The notes beneath the pieces are model-generated. The model was not told the DNA's origin and ran no database searches. It saw nothing but the letters and a program-made list of their open reading frames with translations. Both the position numbers and the translations under genes were made by a program. 63,215 nucleotides of DNA from the NCBI GenBank assembly GCA_017962665.1, contig JAGCUU010000041.1, forward strand, positions 1-63,215, given 5' to 3'. Below, piece after piece: positions 8,253-16,384 of this stretch. Source of the DNA: Bacteroidales bacterium (lineage in GTDB: Bacteria > Bacteroidota > Bacteroidia > Bacteroidales > P3). The first letter of the stretch is position 1, and each line of letters opens with the position of its first letter.

Positions 8253-8286
8253 TTTTAGTTCCTATCGAATAATTGAGATAAATAGA

Positions 8287-8317
8287 GCAGGCAATAGGTT
8301 TATCGCCCATTGCCTGC
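8287..8317 (-). terminator. Terminator-like hairpin after 8379-9206
   Basis: On the minus strand GCAGGCAATGGG pairs with CCTATTGCCTGC (one G-U pair, seven-base loop), followed by TCTATTTATC. It lies 62 bases beyond the stop at 8379. Confidence 0.6.
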
Positions 8318-8378
8318 GTCAATTTTGTCAGCGTTTCGAGTGAAAGCTACTATAGATGTCGTAGTGTTTTACCTATTT

Positions 8379-9206
8379 TCAGTCTGCCGGGAAAGCGATC
8401 TCACGCTCTATCACCTGGTAGGGAGAATTGTTGCGGTAGATGGTCTGACTCACCCAGTTGTCGTCCTCATCATACTCATAAACATAGCTGTGCTTCCAGT
8501 TTTGATGCTCGTCATAGTTGAAGGACGAAACCTCAACGACATTGTCATGGTCGTCATAATAATAGGTAGTAAGCGCGACAAGGAATTCATCGGCATCGTA
8601 GAAACGCCATTCAATACGGTTGCCACGATTGTCGTATCTGTAAAGATAACGTTGCATCAGGTCTCCCTCAGGGTTATAGAATTCCAGTTCTGTATTATTA
8701 CCCATATTGTCATACTTGTACACACGACGTTCCGTCATCTGGCCATCGGGACCATAGCTCTGCTCCTCCACGAGGCGGTTGTTTTCGTATTTGCTTGTCT
8801 CTTTCTTGCTCATCAGCTCTTTCATATACACGGTACGTTCCACCCTGTTGCCGTTTTTGTCATTGAGATACGCCGTACGCGCTGTCAGGACATTGGCTTT
8901 GTTATACTCATTCCATCCTAATGCATAGCCGTTCACATCAAAATAATAAGAGAAATAGGTATATTCGCCGTTGGTACGACGGATTTTGTCAGCGAAGTTG
9001 CCACGCTTGTCAAAAGTGATGCTGTCTACACAAACCAACTGGCGGCCACCATTCTTGCCGCCATAAAGATTATACGTGTATTCTATCACATAGAGGGCGT
9101 TGCCGTTGATGCCCATTTCGGCACGTGAGTTCTTACGTGGCTTGTTGCCTGCAAAAACACTGGCTGCGACAAGCATCACCAGCATAAAAACAATATTTCT
9201 TTTCAT
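8379..9206 (-). CDS. Secreted YD-repeat-like protein
   Basis: A 275-residue protein with a signal peptide (residues 1-19, VFAG). From about residue 40 it carries roughly ten short repeats of about 20-25 residues with a Y-x-Y-D/N core, for example RVYKYDNMGNNTE, LYRYDNRGNRIEW, YYYDDHDNVVE and YVYEYDEDDNW. This resembles RHS/YD repeats but is far shorter than RHS toxins and has no toxin tip. Such beta-rich proteins are common in Bacteroidota envelopes and have no known function. It follows the CstA gene by 63 bases on the same strand. The remnant at 1567-1662 is related to its last repeat. Confidence 0.75.
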   Translation of the reverse strand: MKRNIVFMLVMLVAASVFAGNKPRKNSRAEMGINGNALYVIEYTYNLYGGKNGGRQLVCVDSITFDKRGNFADKIRRTNGEYTYFSYYFDVNGYALGWNEYNKANVLTARTAYLNDKNGNRVERTVYMKELMSKKETSKYENNRLVEEQSYGPDGQMTERRVYKYDNMGNNTELEFYNPEGDLMQRYLYRYDNRGNRIEWRFYDADEFLVALTTYYYDDHDNVVEVSSFNYDEHQNWKHSYVYEYDEDDNWVSQTIYRNNSPYQVIEREIAFPAD

Positions 9207-9269
9207 TTTGTGAGAATATATCGAATGAATGTTATTGTGAAATAACTATGATTTATTTCTTTTATTGTG

Positions 9270-10718
9270 TCAGTCAATATTTTTTTTGTTTTTTAGAGAA
9301 CGGAGAAAAAGTACCAACAGGACAAGTGTGACAACACCTGCGGCTGCGTATCCAATATTACGGGGAATGAAGCTGCCGAGACCTTCTTTCTGAGCCACGA
9401 AAATGAAGCTGAAAGTCACCATACTCATAAACAATGCGGGGATGAGGGTAATGCAATACCAGAAAGTACCCGGTTTGAGGCGCGCCAAAAAGACAGTGAT
9501 AGCCCACAAGGTCACCATGGAAAGGACTTGATTTGCCCACGAGAAGTAACGCCAGATGACTTGGAAGCCGGCAGTGTCAAGAAGAGAAAAGATTAGCAGA
9601 CCTGCGGCGAGAATGAAAACCGGGAGAGCTACAAAAAGACGATTGCGGACAGGTTTCTGGTCAACGTGCATAAAGTCGGCCACTATGAGACGAGCCGAAC
9701 GAAGAGCGGTATCACCGCTGGTAACCGCAGCACTGATAACACCAAGAATGCAAATCACGGCGATAACCTTGGGGAACCATTCGTTGGCAATGACACCGAC
9801 CATGTCGTTGCCGCTCTTGCCGACGCAGAGTTCAGCCTTATCGTGGAAGAAGTATGTGGCTGCGGCAGCCCAAATCAGAGCGACAACACCTTCGGTAATC
9901 ATAGCGCCATAAAAAATAGGCCGCGCCTGTTTCTCGTTGACCATGCAGCGAGCCATAAGGGGCGACTGGGTGGCATGGAAACCGCTGATAGCACCACAGG
10001 CGATGGAGATAAACATCATCGGGAATATGGGGTTGGTGGCAGCAGCGGGATGCTGGTTGTCAAGACGTTCCCAGACCTCTGGAATAGGCACCTGATATAC
10101 CACGAAGGCCACGAGGATTGCCACCGCCATACCAAGCAAAAGAAAGCCAAAAATCGGGTAAATCTTACCAATAAGCTTGTCGATAGGCAGAAGGGTGGCG
10201 ATAAGATAGTATGCAAAAATAATTATCACCCAGACAAAAATATTCCAGTCGGGAGTGAAGTTCTGATTGAGAAGGACTGCCGGAGTGTTTACAAAGACTG
10301 CGCCGACAAGAATCATCAGAAGGACAGTGAAACCACGCATGAACTGCTTCATGCCGTTGCCGAGATATTTGCCATGAATCTCAGGCAATGAGGCACCATC
10401 CTGACGGATTGATATAAAACCTGCAATGAAGTCATGCACTGCACCTGCGAAAATACATCCGAAAACTATCCATAAGAACGAAGCAGTACCAAACTGAGCA
10501 CCCATAATGGCACCGCAGATGGGACCAACGCCTGCAATGTTGAGAAACTGGATAAGGAAGATACGCCAAGGCTTCATAGGCACATAGTCGACACCATCGG
10601 GATGAACGACGGCAGGAGTCTGGCGGTTGGCATCTACGCCAATAAGACTCTCGACAAATTTGGAATAGACAATATATCCCAGAACGAGTAAAACAATCGA
10701 AAGTACAAATGTTATCAT
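9270..10718 (-). CDS. cstA: Carbon starvation CstA family carrier
   Basis: A 482-residue inner-membrane protein with more than ten membrane segments. The N-terminal half carries CstA landmarks (GVDANRQTPAVVHPDGVDYV, FLNIAGVGPICGAIMGAQFG, FIAGFISIRQDG) and a mid-protein GFHATQSPLMARCM segment. Family members take up pyruvate or peptides with a proton or sodium gradient. At 482 residues it is shorter than E. coli CstA (about 700), as is usual for the Bacteroidota form, lacking most of the C-terminal region. It starts 24 bases after the beta-CASP gene. The substrate here is not shown. Confidence 0.88.
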   Translation of the reverse strand: MITFVLSIVLLVLGYIVYSKFVESLIGVDANRQTPAVVHPDGVDYVPMKPWRIFLIQFLNIAGVGPICGAIMGAQFGTASFLWIVFGCIFAGAVHDFIAGFISIRQDGASLPEIHGKYLGNGMKQFMRGFTVLLMILVGAVFVNTPAVLLNQNFTPDWNIFVWVIIIFAYYLIATLLPIDKLIGKIYPIFGFLLLGMAVAILVAFVVYQVPIPEVWERLDNQHPAAATNPIFPMMFISIACGAISGFHATQSPLMARCMVNEKQARPIFYGAMITEGVVALIWAAAATYFFHDKAELCVGKSGNDMVGVIANEWFPKVIAVICILGVISAAVTSGDTALRSARLIVADFMHVDQKPVRNRLFVALPVFILAAGLLIFSLLDTAGFQVIWRYFSWANQVLSMVTLWAITVFLARLKPGTFWYCITLIPALFMSMVTFSFIFVAQKEGLGSFIPRNIGYAAAGVVTLVLLVLFLRSLKNKKNID

Positions 10719-10742
10719 TGGAAACGAATGTTATTAAACTAA

Positions 10743-12143
10743 CTATATTTCAACAGCCTGACGGAAGTCGGCAACCTCCACCCTCTTGTAACCTTTCTTG
10801 TTGAGAGTTGCCTTGAAATGCTCTTGAGTTTCAGCTTCGCCGTGTACCAGGAATATTTTTTTCAGGCGGCGTTTCTCCTGACACGATATATAGCGCAGCA
10901 ATTCCTCATAGTCACCATGGCCGGATAACGAGTCGATACGCCTTACCTCGGCACGTACCTCATATACATGACCGAAAATCGACACATGATCATCGCCACG
11001 CATTATCTTGGCGCCCAGTGTCGACGGTTCGCAATATCCGACGCAAAGCACCGTAGTCGACGGATTGTCAATATTGTTGGCGAGGTGATGCTTTACGCGG
11101 CCTGCCTCCATCATACCCGAAGCCGAAATGATGATGCATGGCTTGTGGCGGACATTGAGTGCCTTGGATGCCTCCACCGATTGTATATACTGCAGTCTGT
11201 CAAAACCAAACGGATCGGGGTTGTCTTTCATATAGGCGACAATATCGTCGTTAAAACACTCGGTGTGCATACGCATGATATTGGTAGCGTTGACACTCAG
11301 GGGGCTGTCGACGAATACATCTATATCCGGAAGCAGCTTCTTGCTACGCAAACGATCCAGGGCGTATATAATCTCCTGTGCTCGTCCAATGGCAAACGAT
11401 GGTATTATCAATTTGCCTTTCTTCTTGGTACAAGTATCAAGAACAGCCATAAGCAATTCCTGTTCTGCGTTGTCAAGCGTTGTATGCAGACGGTCTCCGT
11501 ATGTGGATTCCATGAGCAGATAGTCGACCTGCGGGAACGGCTCCGGATCTTTGAGGATATGCTTGTCATAGCGTCCCACGTCACCCGTGAAGCCGAGTTT
11601 GATTGTGCGGCGGCCTTCCCTTATCTCAAGGAAAACGAAAGCACTGCCGAGTATATGGCCGGCGTCAAAAAATTCCACCGTCACCTCCCCTTCTATGTTG
11701 AATTTCTTATGATAAGGGACACTGATGAAACTGCCCATGCAAGCCAGCGCGTCCGACTCTGTATAGATAGGCTCAACGGGAGGCAGACCCTGGTTCTGAC
11801 GTTTTTTGTTGAATGTCATGGTATCCGATTCCTGTATACGTCCAGCATCGGCAAGCATTATCGAGCAGAGGTCCCTTGTAGCGGGAGTACAGACTATCAC
11901 GCCGTTAAAGCCAAGCTTATAAATGTAAGGGATCAATCCTGAATGGTCAATATGGGCATGAGAGAGAATAAGGTAATCAATCTCTTTGGGGTCGAACCCC
12001 AAGTCCCGGTTCATAGCATCAGTCTCTAGGCCCTTACCTTGATACATACCACAGTCGAGAAGTATCTTCAATCCCTTTTTCGTTGTAATGAGATGCTTGC
12101 TCCCTGTCACCTCTTTCGCAGCTCCTAAAAACTCTATTTTCAT
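10743..12143 (-). CDS. Beta-CASP metallo-beta-lactamase-fold hydrolase (RNase-like)
   Basis: A 466-residue enzyme of the Ysh1/CPSF-73-like beta-CASP group. The zinc-binding HAHIDH motif (about residues 61-66) and the following GDVGRYDKH segment mark the lactamase half. The beta-CASP domain covers about 210-330 (IIPSFAIGRAQEIIYAL), and the RNA-hydrolase signature follows at SASGMMEAGRVKHHL and LSGHGDYEELL, with VHGEAE near the end. Such proteins are probable RNA endo- or exonucleases in bacteria. There is no KH domain of the archaeal type. It heads the unit with the CstA and YD-like genes. Function in RNA processing is by family only. Confidence 0.9.
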   Translation of the reverse strand: MKIEFLGAAKEVTGSKHLITTKKGLKILLDCGMYQGKGLETDAMNRDLGFDPKEIDYLILSHAHIDHSGLIPYIYKLGFNGVIVCTPATRDLCSIMLADAGRIQESDTMTFNKKRQNQGLPPVEPIYTESDALACMGSFISVPYHKKFNIEGEVTVEFFDAGHILGSAFVFLEIREGRRTIKLGFTGDVGRYDKHILKDPEPFPQVDYLLMESTYGDRLHTTLDNAEQELLMAVLDTCTKKKGKLIIPSFAIGRAQEIIYALDRLRSKKLLPDIDVFVDSPLSVNATNIMRMHTECFNDDIVAYMKDNPDPFGFDRLQYIQSVEASKALNVRHKPCIIISASGMMEAGRVKHHLANNIDNPSTTVLCVGYCEPSTLGAKIMRGDDHVSIFGHVYEVRAEVRRIDSLSGHGDYEELLRYISCQEKRRLKKIFLVHGEAETQEHFKATLNKKGYKRVEVADFRQAVEI

Positions 12144-12692
12144 TTCTTAAAAAAATAACAAGACATTTTTTAAAAAAGCGACAATTGCAGATTTTAATAA
12201 CACACTGGCGGAATAAATCGCCTTAAGGAGTGTTGATATTAAAAATGTATATTACATATTTTCAACAACTTTATAAATAATAAAAAAAAACAAACGCATC
12301 AACCTGCCATGCACAACTTTTTTGCAAAAATCGGAATAATTCTTGACGTGTGCAAGTCTTTTTCAAAAGATATGGTCAATATAAACGATGACACACTGCG
12401 ACACGCTAAATTCCAGTTACAAGCGCAGAATGATTTATTAATCCTCAAAGGCAATAAACATCTGATACTGCGTTGTATATTAATAAACACTTTGTTCTTT
12501 CTTTTGAATAAAAAATAAAATGGAAGAGACGATGTAACCCATCTTACGCGGAATATGATCCAAATATAAGAGAAAGACATCCCCTGAAAAATACCTCGGA
12601 ATCAAAAAGTTTATACCAAAGAAATCTTTTGCTTTAATTGTGGACAGCGACAAGCCACAATTTAAAAAAAATGTATACCTTTGCAATTTGAA
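12144..12692. other. Intergenic region, divergent promoters expected
   Basis: There is no supported gene in about 550 bases. It is AT-rich with several A-runs and should hold the promoter for the beta-CASP gene (minus) and, at 12676-12683, that for the Cys-rich gene (plus). The short frames here have no signal peptide, conserved motif or usable start. Confidence 0.55.
12676..12683 (+). promoter_or_regulatory. -7 box of the metal operon
   Basis: TACCTTTG fits TAnnTTTG and predicts a start near 12690, only a few bases before ATG 12693, so the first gene may be read from a nearly leaderless transcript. No TTG lies at the usual distance upstream. Confidence 0.5.
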
Positions 12693-13046
12693 ATGAGACA
12701 CTTCACGAACATAGCAGCCACACTTACCGCACTGATTATATTAATTATATGCGGTGGGGGAATTAATTTCACCAAATGTGCATGTTCAGGAAAAGTGTTT
12801 CTGATCACTCCAGCCGATATGAACTGTTGCCCCAACGAAGGTGACTGCATGACTGTGACCAGCCTGCATGTGTCGGAAAGCGCATTGTCCAACAACATGG
12901 ATATGCCGGCGCCCTCCATTGTGGCACTTCCGATGGCAGAAGCCACCATTCCCCATTATGAATTTACAACAGGCTGGACAAACCACAGCATTGTGGAGGA
13001 GAATTCTCCTCCAGGCATTTCCCAATCCATGGTAATGAGAGTTTGA
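12693..13046 (+). CDS. Small Cys-rich exported protein, HYC_CC_PP-like
   Basis: A 117-residue protein with a hydrophobic N-terminus (about 8-22) followed by clustered cysteines at 20, 29, 31, 45, 46 and 52 (KCACSGK, NCCPNEGDC). This pattern recalls the small HYC_CC_PP proteins found beside TonB receptors and heavy-metal genes in Bacteroidota, and it lies here upstream of a TonB receptor and an HMA protein. I therefore infer a metal-binding periplasmic or membrane role. The ATG at 12693 is chosen over TTG 12681 because the TTG lies upstream of the predicted transcription start. The C-terminal half has no motif. Confidence 0.55.
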   Translation: MRHFTNIAATLTALIILIICGGGINFTKCACSGKVFLITPADMNCCPNEGDCMTVTSLHVSESALSNNMDMPAPSIVALPMAEATIPHYEFTTGWTNHSIVEENSPPGISQSMVMRV

Positions 13047-13061
13047 GACAATAATGGCACG

Positions 13062-13091
13062 ATTTCATTAAGCCGAATGGCTTAATGAAAT
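13062..13091 (+). promoter_or_regulatory. Perfect 13-bp hairpin between operon genes
   Basis: ATTTCATTAAGCC and GGCTTAATGAAAT enclose the loop GAAT. No T-run follows, so it is unlikely to be a plain terminator; it may stabilise or cut the transcript, or be a protein-binding palindrome between the Cys-rich gene and the receptor. Confidence 0.55.
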
Positions 13092-13101
13092 TAAAACATC
13101 C

Positions 13102-13130
13102 GTCACCACACGCCGTCATCGGTGGGTGAC
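13102..13130 (+). promoter_or_regulatory. Second hairpin in the receptor leader
   Basis: GTCACC pairs with GGTGAC across 17 bases, 34 bases before the receptor start. Together with the hairpin at 13062-13091 it forms a two-stem leader. Confidence 0.35.
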
Positions 13131-13164
13131 ATCTTCCATCATTGAAATTTACAATCTCAAACAA

Positions 13165-15138
13165 ATGAAAAAAACAATTGTTTTGTGCTGTTGCCTGTTA
13201 GGAGGCTTTTCTGTGACAGCTCAAGTAAAAGACACAATAAAAAGCGCCACTATAAAAACCGTAAAGATCAAGGCGCGACGAAATGCAGGATTGAGCCGGA
13301 TGAACGGTGCCGTGGGTGGTGTCAATATCGGACAAGACGAACTATTCCGTGCCGCTTGCTGCAACCTGGGCGAAAGTTTCGTGACGAACCCTTCTGTTGA
13401 CGTGAACTACAATGACGCCGCCGTAGGTGCACGACAGATAAAACTACTGGGACTCAGCGGAGAGTACGTACAAATGCTCGGCGAAGGACTTCCAGCATCG
13501 ACAGGAGCGACCATGCCTTACTCTTTAGGCTACGTGCCGGGGGCGTGGATGAAAAGCATTTCGGTGAGCAAAGGCGCTGCAAGCGTGAAAAACGGACCGC
13601 AGAGCATTACCGGCCAGATTAACGTGGAATACCTGAAACCAGAAGATGATCCCGGCGTATCAGTAAACATATACGGTGACAGCCGACTGAAGACAGAGGG
13701 CAACATCGCCGCAAACATACACCTGAACCATCACCTCAGCACTATCCTGCTTGCACATTATGAGCAGGATTTTGGTCATCACGACGACAATCTGGACCTA
13801 TGGCACGACTCGCCAGCAATAAGACAACTACATTTACAAAATCGATGGAAATACTCAAAAGGACGCTACATTATGCACGCTGGGGCCGGATACCTTCAAG
13901 AGGAACGCGAAGGAGGTCAGATGCTGTCAGTAAACAACCCTTTCAGGGTACTCCTTGACGCACGGCGCGCTGAAGGCTATATGAAACACGCCTTCCTTCT
14001 CAACCGCAGCCACAACACCAACATCGCCTTACTCGCGAACGGATTCATATACGATCTCGACGGTACCTTCGGTCCAAAACTCTACAATGTAGACCAACGC
14101 AACCTCAACAGCCGTATTGTTCTGGAACACGATTTCAGCGAGGATCACAGCCTCTCCACCGGCATCAGCCTCAATGCAGACAAAGTCAACGAAAGACTGT
14201 CCATCAACAATTTCCGCTACGAAAGCGCCGAGTACACCCCAGGTGCATACGCCGAATACAGCTACTCTCCCTCCTACCACTTCACAGCTATGGGAGGATT
14301 GCGCATAGACTACAGCTCCCTGTACAGACGATCTTACATCACTCCGAGGGTACATCTGAAATGGCTGCCAAACGACAACATCACCCTGCGTGCATCGACA
14401 GGCAAAGGATACCGCACCCCCCATTCTCTTGCCGAACATCATTACCTGTTAGCCTCGGGACGCACACTGGAAACCGACAGCATCCTGCCACAGGAAGAAG
14501 CATGGAACAGCGGCATTACGGCACTGTTCTACATCCCCATAGGCAAAAAGAAAATACAACTCAACGCCGAATACTATTACACCGACTTCCAACACCAAGC
14601 CGTTGTGGACTATGACAGCGATCCCACAACAATATCCATCCACGACCTCGATGGACGTTCTTTCTCACATACCGCACAGATCGATGCCAGCTGCGACATC
14701 ACGGAAGAGCTGAACATCCTTGCCGCATTCCGATACAACCATGTGCTGTGCACATACAACGGCATACTGATGGAGAAGCCGTTGCAAAGCCGCTACAAAG
14801 GGCTCATCACCGCAGCATGGAAACCACGCATGGGAATATGGCAGGTAGACCTAACGCTGGCACTCAATGGCGGAGGACGCATGCCCAAGCCTTACACTCT
14901 GGCAGACGGTAGTCCCTCTTGGAACGAGGAGTTCCCTGCATACCCCCAGCTAAACCTGCAACTGACACGCGATTTCCGTCATATCTCCATATACCTCGGA
15001 GGAGAGAACCTCACCAATTATCGTCAACCCAATCCTATCATCAACGCCGGCAATCCATGGAGTCCCGACTTTGAACCAACCATGATATGGGGACCAGTTC
15101 ACGGAATAATGATTTATGCCGGAATTCGAATACATTGA
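13165..15138 (+). CDS. TonB-dependent receptor, probable metal uptake
   Basis: A 657-residue outer-membrane receptor. The start MKKTIVLCCCLLGGFSVTAQ is a standard signal peptide, so ATG 13165 is preferred over 13126. There is no N-terminal carboxypeptidase-like domain; the plug starts at once (KSATIKTVKIKARR, LGESFVTNPSVDVNYNDAAV, ISVSKGAASVKNGPQSITGQ) and the barrel runs to the end, with a terminal aromatic/hydrophobic strand (MIYAGIRIH). Receptors of this plain type beside HMA-domain proteins are thought to move copper or related metals in Bacteroidota. The operon supports that; the exact metal is not shown. Confidence 0.85.
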   Translation: MKKTIVLCCCLLGGFSVTAQVKDTIKSATIKTVKIKARRNAGLSRMNGAVGGVNIGQDELFRAACCNLGESFVTNPSVDVNYNDAAVGARQIKLLGLSGEYVQMLGEGLPASTGATMPYSLGYVPGAWMKSISVSKGAASVKNGPQSITGQINVEYLKPEDDPGVSVNIYGDSRLKTEGNIAANIHLNHHLSTILLAHYEQDFGHHDDNLDLWHDSPAIRQLHLQNRWKYSKGRYIMHAGAGYLQEEREGGQMLSVNNPFRVLLDARRAEGYMKHAFLLNRSHNTNIALLANGFIYDLDGTFGPKLYNVDQRNLNSRIVLEHDFSEDHSLSTGISLNADKVNERLSINNFRYESAEYTPGAYAEYSYSPSYHFTAMGGLRIDYSSLYRRSYITPRVHLKWLPNDNITLRASTGKGYRTPHSLAEHHYLLASGRTLETDSILPQEEAWNSGITALFYIPIGKKKIQLNAEYYYTDFQHQAVVDYDSDPTTISIHDLDGRSFSHTAQIDASCDITEELNILAAFRYNHVLCTYNGILMEKPLQSRYKGLITAAWKPRMGIWQVDLTLALNGGGRMPKPYTLADGSPSWNEEFPAYPQLNLQLTRDFRHISIYLGGENLTNYRQPNPIINAGNPWSPDFEPTMIWGPVHGIMIYAGIRIH

Positions 15139-15200
15139 AAGGTTCAATAAAGGTTAAAGTTTAAAGACATCATAAATCATAAATCATAAATCAAACCTCA
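15139..15200. repeat. GGTTAAAG unit and ATAAATC triplet repeat
   Basis: One AAAGGTTAAAG unit followed by four near-adjacent CATAAATC copies between the receptor and HMA genes. Confidence 0.5.
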
Positions 15201-15221
15201 ACAATTAAACAATTCAACAAA

Positions 15222-15536
15222 ATGAAACATACTATTTTAATCACACTGATGGCTTTGATACTCGGTATCGGAGGAAACGACCTTCGTGTCCTTGTGTTGA
15301 CCCCCACACCACAGATGCACTGTGAGAGTTGCGAGAACAAAATAAAAAGCAACATGCGCTTCGAAAAAGGCGTCAAAAAGATTGAGACAAACCTGGAAAC
15401 ACAGCAGGTCACAATCACCTACGATGCATCAAAGAACACTGTCGAAGGGCTGCAGAAAGGCATGAAAAAAATCGGTTACGACACCAAAGTGGTGAGCGAC
15501 AACGCCGTCAAAAAAGAGGAAAAGAAATCAAAATAG
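15222..15536 (+). CDS. Heavy-metal-associated (HMA) domain protein
   Basis: A 104-residue protein with an N-terminal signal or anchor (about 1-18) and one HMA fold. The metal site is MHCESC (Met32, Cys34, Cys37), the copper-chaperone type, and the domain continues through VKKIETNLETQQVTITYD and KKIGYDTKVV. The tail is Lys-rich. As the third gene of the operon it could hand metal on in the periplasm after entry through the receptor. It is a scavenger or chaperone by inference; a mercury-type function is an alternative. Confidence 0.85.
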   Translation: MKHTILITLMALILGIGGNDLRVLVLTPTPQMHCESCENKIKSNMRFEKGVKKIETNLETQQVTITYDASKNTVEGLQKGMKKIGYDTKVVSDNAVKKEEKKSK

Positions 15537-15541
15537 CTTTT

Positions 15542-16372
15542 TCAGAACATGATGGTGTATCCGGCAGTAAACCATCCGACAAAACCTTTTTCCTGTGTGT
15601 AAGACTTTAGTTTTGTCCCCTCCGCATTGGCATCCACGACCTTGTCATTGACAAAATCTGCCAGAAAAGACACATCAATACTGCTCTTCTTGTCTATTTT
15701 GTACTCAGCACCAATGGCTCCACGCCATCGGTTGATATATACACCATCGAAACCATCAAGGAACCACCCGGCTTCATTCTTGGCAAAGCCGGTCTCCTGA
15801 GAAACCCATTTACCTGTCGTCTCGTTATATGCAGCCTTGATAACGGGAGCGTTTAAAGTGTTTCGCAACTCTACGCTCGCATAAGGCACAAATTGCCTAA
15901 ACCCACGATATTGCAATTTGAGACGGCTCTTTAACGCCAAGGCTGTGCGAGGAGCCTGGTATTCATTTATATCACCTGTACGGCAGGTGGCCTGAAAGCG
16001 TTCCTTGAGAGAAATACGCCATACCCCAAAAGCCAAACTTCCTGTAACGTCTGCCATAAAACGATGGCGAATATTCTTAAAGGCACTGCTGTCTGAATTG
16101 TATGGATTTATCATTACATACCCCAAACCAACTTTCAAATAGCGGTTAACCTTGTAGGTAAGTCCTATTGTGCTTTGCAGACGGTTGAGCGAAGTAAAGC
16201 CGTCGTCCACTCGTACCTCCTCCTCAAAAGCGAGATGCAGTCCTTTGACAAGCTTTTTATCGAGGGAAAAGGCAATGCGTCCGCCCAAATCGGAATCAAG
16301 GTCTACAGAAGTCTGGGCCTTGAGAATAGGTGCCGCAAAAAGCAGCATAGCCAAAATTATCCTGTATTTCAT
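15542..16372 (-). CDS. DUF2490 outer-membrane barrel
   Basis: A 276-residue protein with a signal peptide (residues 1-19, LKAQ) and alternating beta strands throughout, starting LGGRIAFSLDKKLVKGLHL and ending in a typical terminal strand (GWFTAGYTIMF). It matches the DUF2490 pattern of small outer-membrane barrels. It follows the beta-helix lipoprotein by 12 bases and is probably cotranscribed with it. Its 3' end meets the HMA gene tail-to-tail with only five bases between them and no terminator in the gap. Function is unknown. Confidence 0.8.
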   Translation of the reverse strand: MKYRIILAMLLFAAPILKAQTSVDLDSDLGGRIAFSLDKKLVKGLHLAFEEEVRVDDGFTSLNRLQSTIGLTYKVNRYLKVGLGYVMINPYNSDSSAFKNIRHRFMADVTGSLAFGVWRISLKERFQATCRTGDINEYQAPRTALALKSRLKLQYRGFRQFVPYASVELRNTLNAPVIKAAYNETTGKWVSQETGFAKNEAGWFLDGFDGVYINRWRGAIGAEYKIDKKSSIDVSFLADFVNDKVVDANAEGTKLKSYTQEKGFVGWFTAGYTIMF

Positions 16373-16384
16373 TTTTCTTCAATC

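Larger units (their letters stand above)
7972..8378. other. Intergenic region with promoter, operator and hairpins
   Basis: There is no gene. From left to right it holds the leader of the ABC operon, the palindrome at 8027-8048, the -7 box at 8051-8058, a very A-rich stretch (8060-8200), a 13-bp inverted repeat (8213-8252) and a terminator for the minus-strand genes to the right (8287-8317). Confidence 0.7.

Noticed and set aside
9666-10391. 241-residue plus-strand frame over the CstA gene
   Set aside because: Antisense to a membrane carrier; the His/Asn-rich content is what complement of hydrophobic codons gives.
12309-12518. 69-residue plus-strand frame upstream of the metal operon
   Set aside because: No motif, signal or good start; it lies in AT-rich intergenic sequence.
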